From Prorocentrum cordatum (taxonomy: Eukaryota; Sar; Dinophyceae; Prorocentrales; Prorocentraceae): DNA of 64,000 nucleotides. Of this stretch, positions 1-10,366 are shown one piece after another. The notes beneath the pieces were generated by a model that was not told where the DNA came from, did no database searches, and saw only the letters and a program-made list of their open reading frames with translations. Both the position numbers and the translations under genes were made by a program. Numbering within the stretch: position 1 is the first letter of the stretch; each line of letters begins with the position of its first letter. The stretch is taken from assembly GCA_963575745.1 (NCBI GenBank), contig CAUYUJ010007225.1, positions 228,875 through 292,874 on the forward strand, read 5' to 3'.

Positions 1-250
1 GCCTGCTTCCCGGAGGTTCCTCTGGTTCCCCAGGTTCCTCGGGTTCCCCGCCCCTGGTGCCTCCTATTGTTACGTTGCCCGTTCCTCGGAGGTTCCTCGG
101 GTTCCCCGTCGCCAAGCAGTGCCAAGCAATGCCAAGCAAAGCCAAACATACCGAGCAATCGCAGGCAACGCTAAGCAATGCAAGGCAACGCTGAGCAAGG
201 CAAAGCAGTGCAGAGTGCTGCCAAGCAGTGCCAAGCAACGCGCCCGTGCA
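1..250. repeat. Decayed GGTTCC-rich and GCCAAGCA-type short tandem repeats
   Basis: Positions 1-110 hold loosely repeated GGTTCC / GGGTTCCCCG words. From about 107 to 245 there are roughly ten-base units of the GCCAAGCAAT kind, each slightly different. The short reading frames here are translations of the repeat. Related decayed AAGC-type words occur at 42,520-42,830 and, in the complementary form, at 35,870-36,000. Confidence 0.6.
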
Positions 251-539
251 ATGGGAGACTTTCCCCTAATCGGGATCGCGCCGGGTCCATTTTTTCTTCC
301 ATGGCTCTTCCGTTGCGCACCCGCGCCTCCGTATCTGCAGCCTGGTCAGCTGGAAGTGGCAGGCCTTGTCTGCATGCATCCGCCGACAATGGTGGTGCAA
401 CGCTCGAGACAGCAGCAGCCGCCGCTGGCTCGTTCTGCTGGCTCTCGTTGCCGATCTGACGCACCCACTTGACCACTCCCGCTTCGACGTGGGCCTTTTA
501 CCAATCTAGCCTCTACCTTCACACCGCTCTGGCTCCCTC

Positions 540-1503
540 CTAATCCACCGGCTTCAGGTTCGCAGGCTTCACAGCCTTCTCGCCCGCCTCCCCGAAATTG
601 ACACGAATGCGATCAGAATCCTTGCCGCCGCGCCCGATGACCGTCCCTTTCATGCCGTTCATCCCCGCGGCGCTGATGGAGGAACAAAAACGGCACAAGC
701 AGAACATTTCGGAATTCAGCGCGGATTTCCTGGATCGGCGCTGGGATCCCCTGGCGGCGCCTCTGGCGCCGCCCCTGCGCGCGCCAGGGAGGGGAGCCCG
801 GCTCCGATCCAAGAAATCCGCGCGGAGCTCCGACAGCTTATGCTTATGCAATGTTTATTGCTCCTCGAGCTGAGCGAGTGCGCCTCGACCTGCGCGCCCA
901 CCGCGAAGGGGTTCCTGTGTACCACCCTGAAGCTCGTGTCGCTCAGCACCCTCTCCTTAGGGGCAACCTTGGGGGGGGACTGGCTCAGGGGGGGAAGCAT
1001 CGATCTGGAATTAGTGATACATCGCCGACAGATCGGCGACATGCTCCTCATAGCAAGCCCGCACCTTCCTGGGCTGGGTGGGCTATCATGCCCCTATCGG
1101 CGATGAGTGGGCGATTGGAGGTCGATGCGTTGCCTCCTGAGCCTATCGTCCCTCCAACGTGGCCCCTTGGTCCTCGATTCATAACTCGGCTCCACCGCGG
1201 CTGTTTGGGACGATCCCGGCTCCCCCGGAGCGCCCTCGACGAGGGCCAACTGACGGAGACAACCCCGGGCCCCGCAAATCCCGGGAAACTCGGAAACTTT
1301 CGATGACGCTCCCCCCCCCCTGAGCCTATACCCCATCCCCCCCCGACGTTGTCCCCGATCTCCCCGCCGGGCAGCTCCACGTTGAGGCGCCCCGCTCCCT
1401 GCGGCCCCAGCACGCGGGCCCATGCGCCGCTCGTGGCCCCCTCCGAGGGCGTGCGGGCCTCCACGAGCGCCCCCGCTGGGAAGGCGTTGTCGAAAGCCAC
1501 GGC
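540..1503 (-). CDS. Putative 3' exons of the alpha/beta hydrolase gene (three exons, beta-rich module, stop at 540)
   Basis: Three short minus-strand segments read as protein and join in frame: 1503-1361, 926-864 and 672-540. The junctions give GA-AG introns at 1360-927 and 863-673, and the codon phases agree at both. The joined product (about 112 residues) has two similar parts. Each begins with an F-x-x-G-A-x-V-E-A motif and runs into a glycine-rich strand; the second ends in KPANLKPVD and a TAG stop. I recognise this from other dinoflagellate proteins as an SH3/KOW-like small beta module, function unknown. GA donors are allowed in dinoflagellates; the alternative is that these are pseudo-exons. 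The link to the hydrolase exon upstream is inferred from order, strand and phase, and its exact splice point is unresolved. Confidence 0.5.
673..863 (-). repeat. Introner-like fold-back intron (191 bp)
   Basis: The two halves of this stretch are inverted copies of each other: the left arm (about 676-737) matches the reverse complement of the right arm (about 800-862), around a GC-rich hairpin at 745-790. Read on the minus strand it starts GAGCAATAAAC and ends in a pyrimidine-rich tract plus CAG, so its ends are credible splice sites. It lies between codons that join cleanly (V-E-A-H-S-L-S-S to A-A-G-M-N-G-M). A longer relative with the same termini occupies 1504-1874. A fold-back repeat acting as an intron is what introner elements look like. 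Confidence 0.6.
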
Positions 1504-1874
1504 CTTCCCGATGGTCGAAGAAGAGAAACGGCACAAGCACAAACTTTCGGAGCTCCGAGCGGATTTCTCGGATCGGCGTCAGACCCCCCTCCCTGGCGCG
1601 CGGTGCGCGCCAGGGGCGGCGCTGGAGGCGCCGCCACGGGGTTCCTAGGTCACCAACCTTCGCGCATCGCGCCCCGCGATGCGCGATGCACGGCTATTTT
1701 CGCGACCTCGCGCCGCCTCTTGGGTCGGCGCTGGGCTCCCCTGGCGGCGCCTCCGGCGCCGTTCCTGGCGCGCACTGTGCGCCAGGGTGGGGGGGCCAGC
1801 GCCGATCCAAGAAATCCGCGCGGACCTCCGACAGCTTAGGTTCTACTCATGTTTTTCTTCTTCGGGATGAGCTC
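1504..1874 (-). repeat. Second, larger fold-back intron of the same family
   Basis: The left arm (about 1512-1650) and right arm (about 1717-1863) are inverted copies, each carrying its own GGCGCC-type hairpin; between them is a further perfect hairpin built on GCGCATCGCG. The termini (GAAGAAG...AAAC) match those of the fold-back at 673-863. It separates the hydrolase reading frame from the next protein-like exon (first base 1503, preceded by AG on the minus strand). If unspliced, the hydrolase would gain a short tail ending at 1836 that is encoded by the repeat itself. Confidence 0.5.
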
Positions 1875-2684
1875 CACGACCTCTGCCTCCCAGTCCTGTA
1901 GGTTCGTGGCGAGGACGTCGTTGTGGCCCGCACTCTCCCAGCGGCGCAGCTTCTTGTCCCCACAGGCGAGCCGCTCGTGGCACTTGACAGCCTGCTCCAC
2001 GGCCACGATCTGATCACGATCGCCGTGCATCACCAACGTGGGGCAGGAGATGGCAGCAAGCTTGCCATAAGTATCGAACGGCTCCTTCAACTGCGCAAAT
2101 ACAGCGGGCGCCTGCGGTCCCAAAAACATGGGTGCCATCGACGCCACCATGGGGAGTTCCTTGATGGACATCAGACCGCTATCAATCACGAGGCCATAAA
2201 CGTCAGCGGCGTGCATGGCGGCCAAGTGCACAGCGCAGGTGGCACCGATGGACCTCCCCATTACAACCCGCTTCGCGTCATCGATGCCCGCGTCGCTAAG
2301 CACCTTGCCGGCAGCCTCGAAGCAATTTGAAGCGTCGTTGCACAACTTCGTGAGGCTTGGCTGCCCAGTGCCCCAAGCGTAGCCGCGGTAGTCAATGGAT
2401 AGCAAAGCGGCGCCGACGCGGTGGAACAGCCCCGCCTCCATGCCGATGTCCGTGCACACCTCGGCGTTCCCATGGAAGTTGAACACCACAACCTTAACAA
2501 CTTCACCCTCCTCTGGGAGGTAGAGGCTGTAGCTCACTTTGTCGCCCCCCGCGACTTCGAAAACGCCTTGCCTCAGCGGGCCACTGGTTGCGCCCATGTG
2601 AGCCGCCACCTCGGGCCGCGGGTGGAAGGCGATGCTGGTGATCATGGGCATGTCCCAGAGGCCGTCGAGCATTGCAGGGGACAT
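1836..2684 (-). CDS. Alpha/beta hydrolase (ABHD17 / serine-hydrolase-like)
   Basis: The 282-codon open frame has the full alpha/beta-hydrolase signature. Strand beta-3 is followed by HGN at residues 71-73 (oxyanion hole), and DYRGYAWGTG lies at 98-107. The nucleophile elbow GRSIG is at 143-147 with Ser145 as nucleophile. H-G-D-R-D at 220-224 supplies the acid, and G-H-N-D at 253-256 supplies His254. This pattern is that of ABHD17/ABHD13-like esterases or depalmitoylases; the substrate cannot be told from sequence. There is no signal peptide or membrane segment, and no N-terminal cysteine cluster like that of animal ABHD17. The frame is open upstream to a stop near 2745 with no other Met, so 2684 is the likely start. 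True coding probably leaves this frame near 1875-1863 by splicing into the exons listed at 540-1503; the last residues before the stop at 1836 come from a repeat. Confidence 0.85.
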   Translation of the reverse strand: MSPAMLDGLWDMPMITSIAFHPRPEVAAHMGATSGPLRQGVFEVAGGDKVSYSLYLPEEGEVVKVVVFNFHGNAEVCTDIGMEAGLFHRVGAALLSIDYRGYAWGTGQPSLTKLCNDASNCFEAAGKVLSDAGIDDAKRVVMGRSIGATCAVHLAAMHAADVYGLVIDSGLMSIKELPMVASMAPMFLGPQAPAVFAQLKEPFDTYGKLAAISCPTLVMHGDRDQIVAVEQAVKCHERLACGDKKLRRWESAGHNDVLATNLQDWEAEVVELIPKKKNMSRT

Positions 2685-2838
2685 CCTCGGCCGACTTTTT
2701 TCACAACCATAGCAAATGGAAGGTCCAAGGGCAGCATAGGCCGATGCTTACGAGGCCCCAGCCTCAGCTGCTGGGCTCAGTTGCCCTCTCGCCACAAAAG
2801 GAAAGCCAAGCAAGCCCTCCGCCCTTCTCCTCCTCGTC

Positions 2839-2891
2839 CTCCCTAGCTTCTCCTCCTCCTCCTCCTCCTCCTCCTCCTCCCCCTTCCCCTC
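2839..2891. repeat. (CTC)n simple repeat
   Basis: A run of CTC/CCT triplets upstream of the hydrolase start. Similar tracts recur at 14,330-14,810, 31,040-31,085, 46,720-46,915, 55,905-56,010, 56,975-57,045 and 57,180-57,236. Confidence 0.9.
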
Positions 2892-2914
2892 CCCCTTATC
2901 CCAAATTCCGTTCC

Positions 2915-2935
2915 CCGTAGCCTTTTTGGCCTAAG
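2915..2935 (+). other. Relict spliced-leader sequence
   Basis: These 21 bases match the dinoflagellate spliced leader (its 21 bases after the variable first one) at 18 positions. The mismatches are at leader positions 9, 17 and 18. The leader is added to mRNA, so an embedded copy marks a reverse-transcribed mRNA put back into the genome. It faces away from the hydrolase gene, so any retroposed gene would lie to the right, where I recognise none. Confidence 0.45.
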
Positions 2936-4530
2936 CCTCCGTAAGTAAGCCTCCTCACGGGGGCTTCCACTCAACCTTCAGCTCCCCCTTGAAGCCTCGT
3001 GATTTCTGCTTTCCCTCCTTACACTGTACGATGCCGCTCGCGCAGCTATGTGGAGTGTTGCAAGGAGGGATGCTCTGGTTGGTTATGTACGAGCGAGGTG
3101 GGCACGGCCTCTGGATGTGGGCTATCTGGGACACACCTTCAATAACATCTGGGCATTCCGGATTGGTATTTGTTGGGCAGTCCTCTGTGGAAACAAGTTC
3201 CAGCCCCCATTTCGGACGTTGTCTACTTAGGTATGGAAGAGCCACGCATATGCTCGGATGCAGAAGGACTGGCCCTTTTCCAAGCTGGGGGGGGGGGCTC
3301 GCGCATGGCATCTTCAACAACCTACCTGATACATTGGGACGGGCTCGTGAACCTTTTTGAGAACCAGCTCTGTCACGCCAAAGGATGGGGGTAGTCCTTC
3401 TTTTCTCTGGCCGTCGTAAGCAATAACTTGGGGTGACGCGCTTGCGTACGCCTTTCTTCGGATGTTCCAGAGGCTCCTGAAAAACAGTGAGAACAGGAGA
3501 AACTTCGCATCGATTTTCTGAACATTGTGAACATCGAGTGGTGATACCCTGGATCTAAGCATCGCTCGTGAATCTCTTCAAGACAAACGCTTGTCTGCCA
3601 GTCAACAGGAGGCTCTTATCTGCCTTTCTATCCTGTGCGGTTTGGTCCAAGATGCGTCTTCAATATCACTATTATTTAACTGATGATGCTGCATGTCCCT
3701 GTGGAAGCCATGCAGATGATCTCCATCACCCCATCACCGTCTGATTCGTTGCCTTCTGACTCGCCCGCTTCGAAGTGGCAGGTTGCCGGATGACTTTGAA
3801 GCAGTGATGTCCATGCTGGACGCCTGCAACGCTGGGATGTTGGCTTCAGCCCAATCCTGACTTCCAGGGTAGCCTTCACGGGGGTTAATACATGAACGCT
3901 TTAAGCTGTAGTTGTGGGAGAAGTTTGATCTTGAGGCAGCCTTCAAAAGCTAAGGTCTATGTTGGGGTAACATGTTTGACTCGCGCCGCAAGTGTTCTGA
4001 CCGTGCTGGCTGGGGAATCACGAAGGTCTCCCCTGAAGGCGGCCTCACGGCCAGAACTGTAAGCTAGATGGGTCGACATCTGCCCCAACCCTTTAGAGAC
4101 ACGAACGCATTGGCAAGTGATCGCGACACTATCAAATCTGATTTTTGTCATCGTGGCAGCATCTCGCTATGATAATGTTCCTTCTGTCATGCAGCATCCA
4201 ATACTTCCAGATCCACGCAGTACATCATTTCATGCGGAAGTTTGCAGCCCAGGGTCATCGCTCATGCGCGTTGACACTTACGCTTACCCACAATAGCTGC
4301 ACACCAGCATGTGCCTTCGTTAATGCTTGTCTGCAAGAGTACAACGGATAAGGCCGCCAATGCGGGAGCTAGTCTGCACGCGCCCTCCAGCACAACCGAA
4401 GTGCAATCCCACTGCAACCAGGGAGCAGCTTGAAGGCAAGATAAGCATATGCCCAACGTGCCCTAGACCTTTGGCCAACAGACCTGACCGTCGAGGAAAT
4501 CATAGTTTCACGAAGGCAAGCAGAAGTGTT
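2936..4530. other. No recognisable gene; moderate-GC unique-looking sequence
   Basis: Base composition here is lower in GC than the surroundings and there is no obvious repeat. Short frames exist on both strands. The least random is on the minus strand at 3320-2955 (121 codons, with cysteine pairs and an acidic middle), but it matches no family I know. Exons of an unrecognised gene are possible. Confidence 0.3.
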
Positions 4531-4536
4531 CCTTAC

Positions 4537-4537
4537 A

Positions 4538-4604
<67 letters not shown>

Positions 4605-4630
4605 TATGTGTGTGAGTGTGTGTGTATGGG
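4537..4630. repeat. (TG)n-(CGTG)n microsatellite
   Basis: A run of TG dinucleotides passes into CGTG tetramers and back to TG. The cysteine/valine-rich frame across it is an artefact. Confidence 0.95.
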
Positions 4631-4639
4631 GGGCAGCGT

Positions 4640-5320
4640 TTGTGACCGAGCTCGCTGGCGACTTCCTAACTGCGACTTCCTAACTGGTAGTCCAATCCCC
4701 GAACAGTCCAGGTGATGGGTGGGTCAGCATGCGTGCAGTGCGAGAACGCGTCCAGTACTGCTCCTCCTGAGAGGGGAGGGGGGATGAGGCGGCAGGATGA
4801 GGCCGAAGGTGAGGGATGGTGAAGGAAACGGGACGGAGAGGGGAGGGATGGAAGGAGGCGAGGAAGCCCCTGGTGTTACACTTGCGCCATCAAGGCTGGC
4901 TCTTCGAGCTGCATCCGTCCGCAGGGATCCCATGGCTTTCCAGAGACGACATGAAACAGCACGTGCAAGCGCAGCGGCAGATCGGCACGTTTGCCCGGCG
5001 CCCGTCATGGGTGCGCCGCCGCCGCCACCTCGGAGGCCGTCCGTTGCCCACCTCAACGATCCCAGCCGGGCCGATCCTGGGCCCAGGATCGGTGTGGATG
5101 CCTCCCTGGCTTGGGCGTCCGCAGATCCCCGCCGCCGCGATTTTTTCGCTGGGACCGACTTTTCATCCCGAATGCCCTCTCGATGGCCCTGGAGCTTGCT
5201 GAAGACCCCGTGGGTCAGAAAATTGCAGAACAGATATCCCGCTGCGATATTTTTGCGACGCAAGGGTGTCTGGTTCCAGGGTTTGAGGTTCGACCCGCGG
5301 ACCAATCCTCGGGTGCGTTC
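4640..5320. other. No recognised gene
   Basis: GC-rich sequence with several overlapping open frames on both strands, none recognisable. The long frames reflect the scarcity of stop codons in GC-rich DNA. Confidence 0.3.
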
Positions 5321-5326
5321 TCTCGC

Positions 5327-5422
5327 CATCGCTCGGACGTCCGTTTATGCTTCCGCGAGATGATCCAAGATGCTCCTCGATGGTCTTCGCCCAGGGAAAA
5401 AAACACACACGTCCGAGCGATG
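5327..5422. repeat. Small fold-back with a dispersed relative
   Basis: A perfect 14-base inverted repeat pairs 5327-5340 (CATCGCTCGGACGT) with 5409-5422. The stretch just after the left arm (CTCCTCGATGGTC) recurs together with the arm sequence at about 40,415-40,505, so this is a dispersed element rather than a chance palindrome. Confidence 0.55.
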
Positions 5423-5755
5423 CCAAGTTCTGACCAGAATCTCGAATGGAAGCCAGCTGCGGCGGCGAGAGGCCTCCCGCCAGGACGGGCACGAGCACGG
5501 ACCGACCGACGGCCCAACCGACGTCCCTCCCTGCCCAGGCCGACGCCCCGCACTCGGAATACGACCTTTCTGGGCGGCCCCCGAACACCGCCGCCGCCGC
5601 CGCCGCCCAGGGCGCCGAGCATGGCAGCGAGCTGCGGGTCCATCGCGGGCCCCCTTAGCTGGTGGAGGGAAGAAGCGAGGGACCACGACCAAGACTGACA
5701 GAATGCATCGTCAATTCGTGGATCATCCTCGCGAATCGGCGACGGCCAGCATGGG

Positions 5756-5804
5756 CCATGACCAAGATCGGCGTCGACAAGATCCCACGACATCTTGGTC
5801 ATGG
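5756..5804. repeat. Perfect 13-base inverted repeat (hairpin)
   Basis: CCATGACCAAGAT at 5756-5768 is exactly complementary to 5792-5804, with a 23-base loop. No gene is recognised around it. Confidence 0.6.
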
Positions 5805-6130
5805 TCATGGTGTTTCTTCCCTCGAGCTCGCGCCTCGTGCGCCGCGCCGGCGCTCCGCCGCGAGCGGCTCAAGGAATCCCGCCCGGTTGGCCTCGCGCCC
5901 CCTTTCAGTGCGCCCTCCTTGAGCTGGGACGGCACGCCGGAGGTGGTGATGCTGTGGCTGCGGAAGAGGAAAGGAGAAGCGAAGGAAGCGCGGAGCGAGG
6001 AGGATGAACGATTGGGAAGGGATAGATGAGGAGCGATGGGGGATGTGAGGGCTGAGGAGCGAGGGGAGGGATGAGAGGGGAAGCTGGCTGGTTGGTCGAC
6101 CTGGGTAGGCGCTGGCCCCTTTAGCGGCAT

Positions 6131-6170
6131 CTCTCACTCAGAGAGAGAGAGAGAGAGAGAAAGAGAGATG
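6131..6170. repeat. (GA)n microsatellite
   Basis: GA dinucleotide run in a purine-rich stretch reaching to about 6,290. A TA run follows at 6,637-6,656. Confidence 0.9.
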
Positions 6171-6749
6171 GGAAGATGAGTAGATGTCTTCGAGGGGGGA
6201 AGCGGGTGAGTGAGGGAGGCAGTCGGAGAGAGGGATGGAGGAGGGCAATCTGGGGAGGTTGAAGACGAAGGAGGGAGGGGGGGAAGGAGAGTGGGACTTT
6301 ACAATTGGTATGTGACCCCAATATACAACAAACAAATGTTAAGGCCATTTCGTTGTTTTCGTCGTGAGGCCGGAACATATGACAGCGATCGTAATGGGGG
6401 GCAACCAGTCTGGTGCCAGGGCGCACAATGAACGCGGCGGCCCACGACCCCACACTCAACCCTGGGAAAAGGGGTGCCTCACCCCGGAAGTGAACCGCCT
6501 CCACCTTCTCTCCACACTTGCTCAGTACATAAGCAATGTTAGCCAGCGTGGGCCCCAACCAGTGTGTGTCTAGCAACTTATGTTGTGCAACACATGTGCA
6601 ACAACCCATGTGCAATCTATGTGGTACAACACGTGTATATATATATATATATATTATATTTGTGTGTATATATGTATGTATATATACGCATAGGGTGAAA
6701 TCTTTGTGGTGCAATGTGTGCCGTGTGATTGACTATCCTGCACCGCGCT

Positions 6750-7110
6750 TGACCACCTCCCGTGCTCTTGCACACATCCCACCCACCCACCCCACCCACC
6801 CGCAACCTGGTTTGCAAAACCCATGCTGTGGTGATTGCGATGCGTGGCGCTGGCCGCTGGGCACATCCCAGCAGGCACTTCAATACGAGTCGGCAACTTG
6901 GGCGGTCGCGGTATCATGGCAACTTCGACGACGGTAGGGTAGACACAATGATGATAGTAGCGATGCTGGTGACGATGCTGACAACGGCGACGGCCCGGCC
7001 AGTGCGGGCGCAAATGCTGATCACGCCGACGACGATGACGGCGTCCTCGCGTCGGTGATACACGTTTTGGAAAGAGTTCGATATGCGCACGCGGCCGACG
7101 CGCGAGTGGC
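6750..7110 (+). repeat. Dispersed ~400 bp module, copy 1
   Basis: This module starts with the C-rich block, passes GCACATCCCAGC and GCAACTTGGGCGG, and ends in a mixed GATGA/GACG tail before the ~290 bp units. Other copies lie at 11,040-11,480 (same strand) and, inverted, at 16,690-17,225 and 24,400-24,790. I see no terminal repeats or coding. Confidence 0.6.
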
Positions 7111-7254
7111 ACGCATGGTATTATTTTACACGGATCGTGCCTCCCCAGCACGCGCGGGCGCGTACAGGCGTGCGAATGATGCCGGCATGCGGCGCCAGAG
7201 GCCCGTTTGGCGGAATTCCATGGACATGTGAAAAACCTGTGGTTTTCTGCCGGA

Positions 7255-7690
7255 TTCGCTAGAGCGCAAGCGCACGCTTTTTTGACAAGACACTCGGTTT
7301 TGAAATCGTTACGACGACTGAAATTGTTGTAGGATTTCGGCATGCGCGCGCGACAACGCGCGCGTGTACTCTTCGTCCCATTTTTTGCAAAGGGTTCTCG
7401 CGACGGCACGCGCGCAAGGGCATTCGGACGATTTCAGCATGCGCGCGCGAAACCCATGTGGTAGCAGTTTTTGAAAATGATGAAACCGATGCTTGTTTTT
7501 TCAAAAATTCGCAAGCGCGCAATTTTTTTTGACAACCGTATTGCGCAACCTTGTGCTTTTCTATATATGTTTGGGACATTCGATCTTGAAGTCCTTACGA
7601 CACCTTTTTGGAGGGTTTTGGCATGCGCGCGCGACGACGTGCGCGTGTGCACTTCGTCCCTTTTTTGCAGGGGGTTCTTGACAGTTGATG
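7255..7690 (+). repeat. ~290 bp CGCGCG-palindrome units, pair 1
   Basis: Each unit carries a GCGCGCGCGAC-xx-CGCGCGCG near-palindrome, then CACTTCGTCCC, a T-tract with GCAAGGG, a TTCGACATGCGCGCGCG block and TTCGCAAGAGCGCGCG. The near-palindromes start at about 7,342 and 7,625. The alternating CG runs could adopt unusual DNA structure; that is inference. Confidence 0.65.
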
Positions 7691-8202
7691 ACAGTTGATG
7701 AACGAGTGTGCGGGCATAGTATTTTTTGCAGGGGATGAAGGGGGGAGATACCAGCCCCCCTGGGATGGTGCGAGTTTGTTTTTAGGATGGTCGATGGGGC
7801 AAAATCGCATGTAAATTGCACATCCCCACGGGGTGCCGATAAGTCTGGCCTCGGGAGGGTAGTGGGATCTAATCTCTGTAGAAAAAAAGAATTTAGGTCG
7901 TTCACTAACTATATGTTGTGCAACCCATGTTGTGCGATCTAGGTTGTGCAATATACGCGGTGCAGTCTCTGTTGTACAATACAGAATGTGCGACGTATGT
8001 TGAGCAACAAAGGCGGTGCAAACAATGAGATGCAACACAACGGCTGCGACCTATGCTGTGCAATCTATGTGGTGCAATTAATTTCTCTTCGCAGTGAGTT
8101 GTCCACTCCACTGCTCGCGCAAACATCCCGCCCACCCACCCGCAACTTGGTCCGCAAAAGCTCTTAAGACCGTGACGGTGGGTACCACTTGGCACTTGGC
8201 AA

Positions 8203-8627
8203 CAGCAGCGACGCCGACAACGACAGCGACAACGACGATGACGACGCCGCCAGCAACGACTACGACGACACCGACGACGTCTCCAACGACTTCGACGACG
8301 CCGACAACGACGACGACGACGACGACGACGACTCCGACTCCGACGACGACGACACCGACGCCGACGACGACGACGATGACAACGACGACGACGATGACGG
8401 CGCCGACGATAACGACGACACCGACGACGACGACGTCAACGACGCCGACGCCGACGCCGACGACGACGACGACGGCGGCTACGACGACGACGCCGACGTC
8501 GACGTCGACGAAGACGACAACGACGTCGACGCCGACGACGAAGACGACGACGTCGCCAACGAAGGCAACGAGGAAGGAGGGAGGACGACGACGGCGACAA
8601 CGACGACAACGACGAGGGAGGAGGGAG

Positions 8628-8665
<38 letters not shown>

Positions 8666-8892
8666 AATAGGAGGGACGACGACGGGACGCCGACGACGGA
8701 CGACGACGACGACGAGGGAGGAGGAGGAAAGACGACCACGGCGACAACGACGACGGAAACGACCACGACGCCAAAGAGGACGACGACGACGAACACGAGG
8801 AAAGACAGAGGACGACGTAGGCGACGACGACGACGACAACGACGCGGAAGGAGGGAGGACGGCGACGACGACGACGACGACGACGCAAGAGC
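8203..8892 (+). repeat. (GAC)n / (ACG)n array 1
   Basis: About 690 bases of imperfect GAC triplets with AGGGAGGAGGGAGGAC insertions. All three plus-strand frames are open, giving poly-Asp, poly-Thr and poly-Arg; the minus strand gives poly-Val, poly-Ser and poly-Arg. Confidence 0.9.
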
Positions 8893-9400
8893 GCGCGCGC
8901 ACGCTTTTGTTGAACATCCATGTTGCGAAACTTGGGGTTTGTGTATGTTTTTTTGGACACACGATTTTGAAATCCTTCCGACACCAATGGGTTTTGAAAG
9001 TTTTCGGCGTACGCGCGCGACGACGCGCGCGTCTGCACTTCGTCCCATTTTTTGCAAGGGATTCTCGGACGACACACGCGCAAGGGCGTTCGACAGATTT
9101 CGACATGAGCGCGCGCGAAGCCCGTTTGGTAGAATTTTGTGAAAATCTTGAAACACCTATGCTTTTCTTAAGATTTCGCAAGAGCTTTCGCGGAAGCTTT
9201 TTTAGCAACTCTGTGTTGCGAAACCTTGCGTTTTTGTAGTTTTTTTTCGAAACTCGATTGCGAAATCCTTCCCGCACCGAAGGTTTTTGAAGGATGTCGG
9301 CATGCGCGCGCAACGACGCGCGCGTGTGCACTTCGTCCCATTTTTTGCGAGGGATTCGTGACACAGTGTTATGTTAGAACAAACAATGTCACCGCATAGT
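8892..9400 (+). repeat. ~290 bp CGCGCG-palindrome units, pair 2
   Basis: Two copies of the unit described at 7,255-7,690, with palindromes near 9,012 and 9,303. Confidence 0.65.
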
Positions 9401-9482
9401 GTTTTTTACAAAGGAACCTCAGGGGGGGAACCCGATTTGGCTGGGATGGTATGCTTTCATATTTAGGGTGGACGGGTGTGCA

Positions 9483-9483
<1 letters not shown>

Positions 9484-9526
<43 letters not shown>
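9484..9526. repeat. (TA)n microsatellite
   Basis: A run of about 20 TA dinucleotides inside a linker module of the satellite complex. Confidence 0.95.
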
Positions 9527-9527
<1 letters not shown>

Positions 9528-9727
9528 GACATCATACTATCCCAGGGGGAGGCGATAACTCCGGGGGGGGAGGGGGGTAGAATCTATTAGTTTTTTAGAA
9601 AAGAGAATCAATCACTTTGACCGTCTTGAAGCTGTCCTCTCCGCTGCTCGTGCAAACATCCCACCCTCCCACCCGCAACTTGGTCGCAAGGCCTCTGAAG
9701 ACAAGACCGTGACGGTAGGTACCACAT

Positions 9728-10366
9728 GGCACTTGGCCACGACACCGACGCCGACGACGACAGCGACAACGACGACGACGGCGCCGCCGACACCGACTAC
9801 GACGACACCGACGACGTCTCCAATGACTTCGACGACGACAACGACGACGACGACGACGGCGACACCGACGACGACGACGACAACGACGCCGACGACGACG
9901 ATGACAACGCCGACGACGACGACGACGCCGACGACGACGACGCCGACGACGAAGACAACGACGACGACGACAACGACGTCGCCAACGACGACGACGACGA
10001 CGAGGGAGGAGGGAGGACGACGACGACGACAACGACGACACCGACGAGAAAGGAGGGAGGACGGCGACAACGCGAACGACGAAGAAGGAGGGAAGACGGC
10101 GACGCTGACGACGACAACGACGAGGGAGGACGGAAGACGACGACGACGACGACGGCGACAAAATAGGAGGGTCGACGACGAGACGCCGACAACGGACGAC
10201 GACGTCGAGGGAAGAGGAAACGACGACCACGGCGACAACGACGACGGAAACGACGACGACGCCAAGACGACGACGACGAGGAAAGACAGAGAACGACGAC
10301 GCCGACGACGACGACGACGGAGGAGGGAGGACGGCGACGACGACGACGACGACGCAAGAGCGCGCG
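9728..10366 (+). repeat. (GAC)n array 2
   Basis: Same composition and internal AGGGAGGAGGGAGGAC insertions as array 1, about 1,525 bases downstream of it. Confidence 0.9.

Noticed and set aside
8078-9364. Long ORFs on both strands through (GAC)n arrays
   Set aside because: All frames are open because the triplet repeat contains no stop codons; products are homopolymers.
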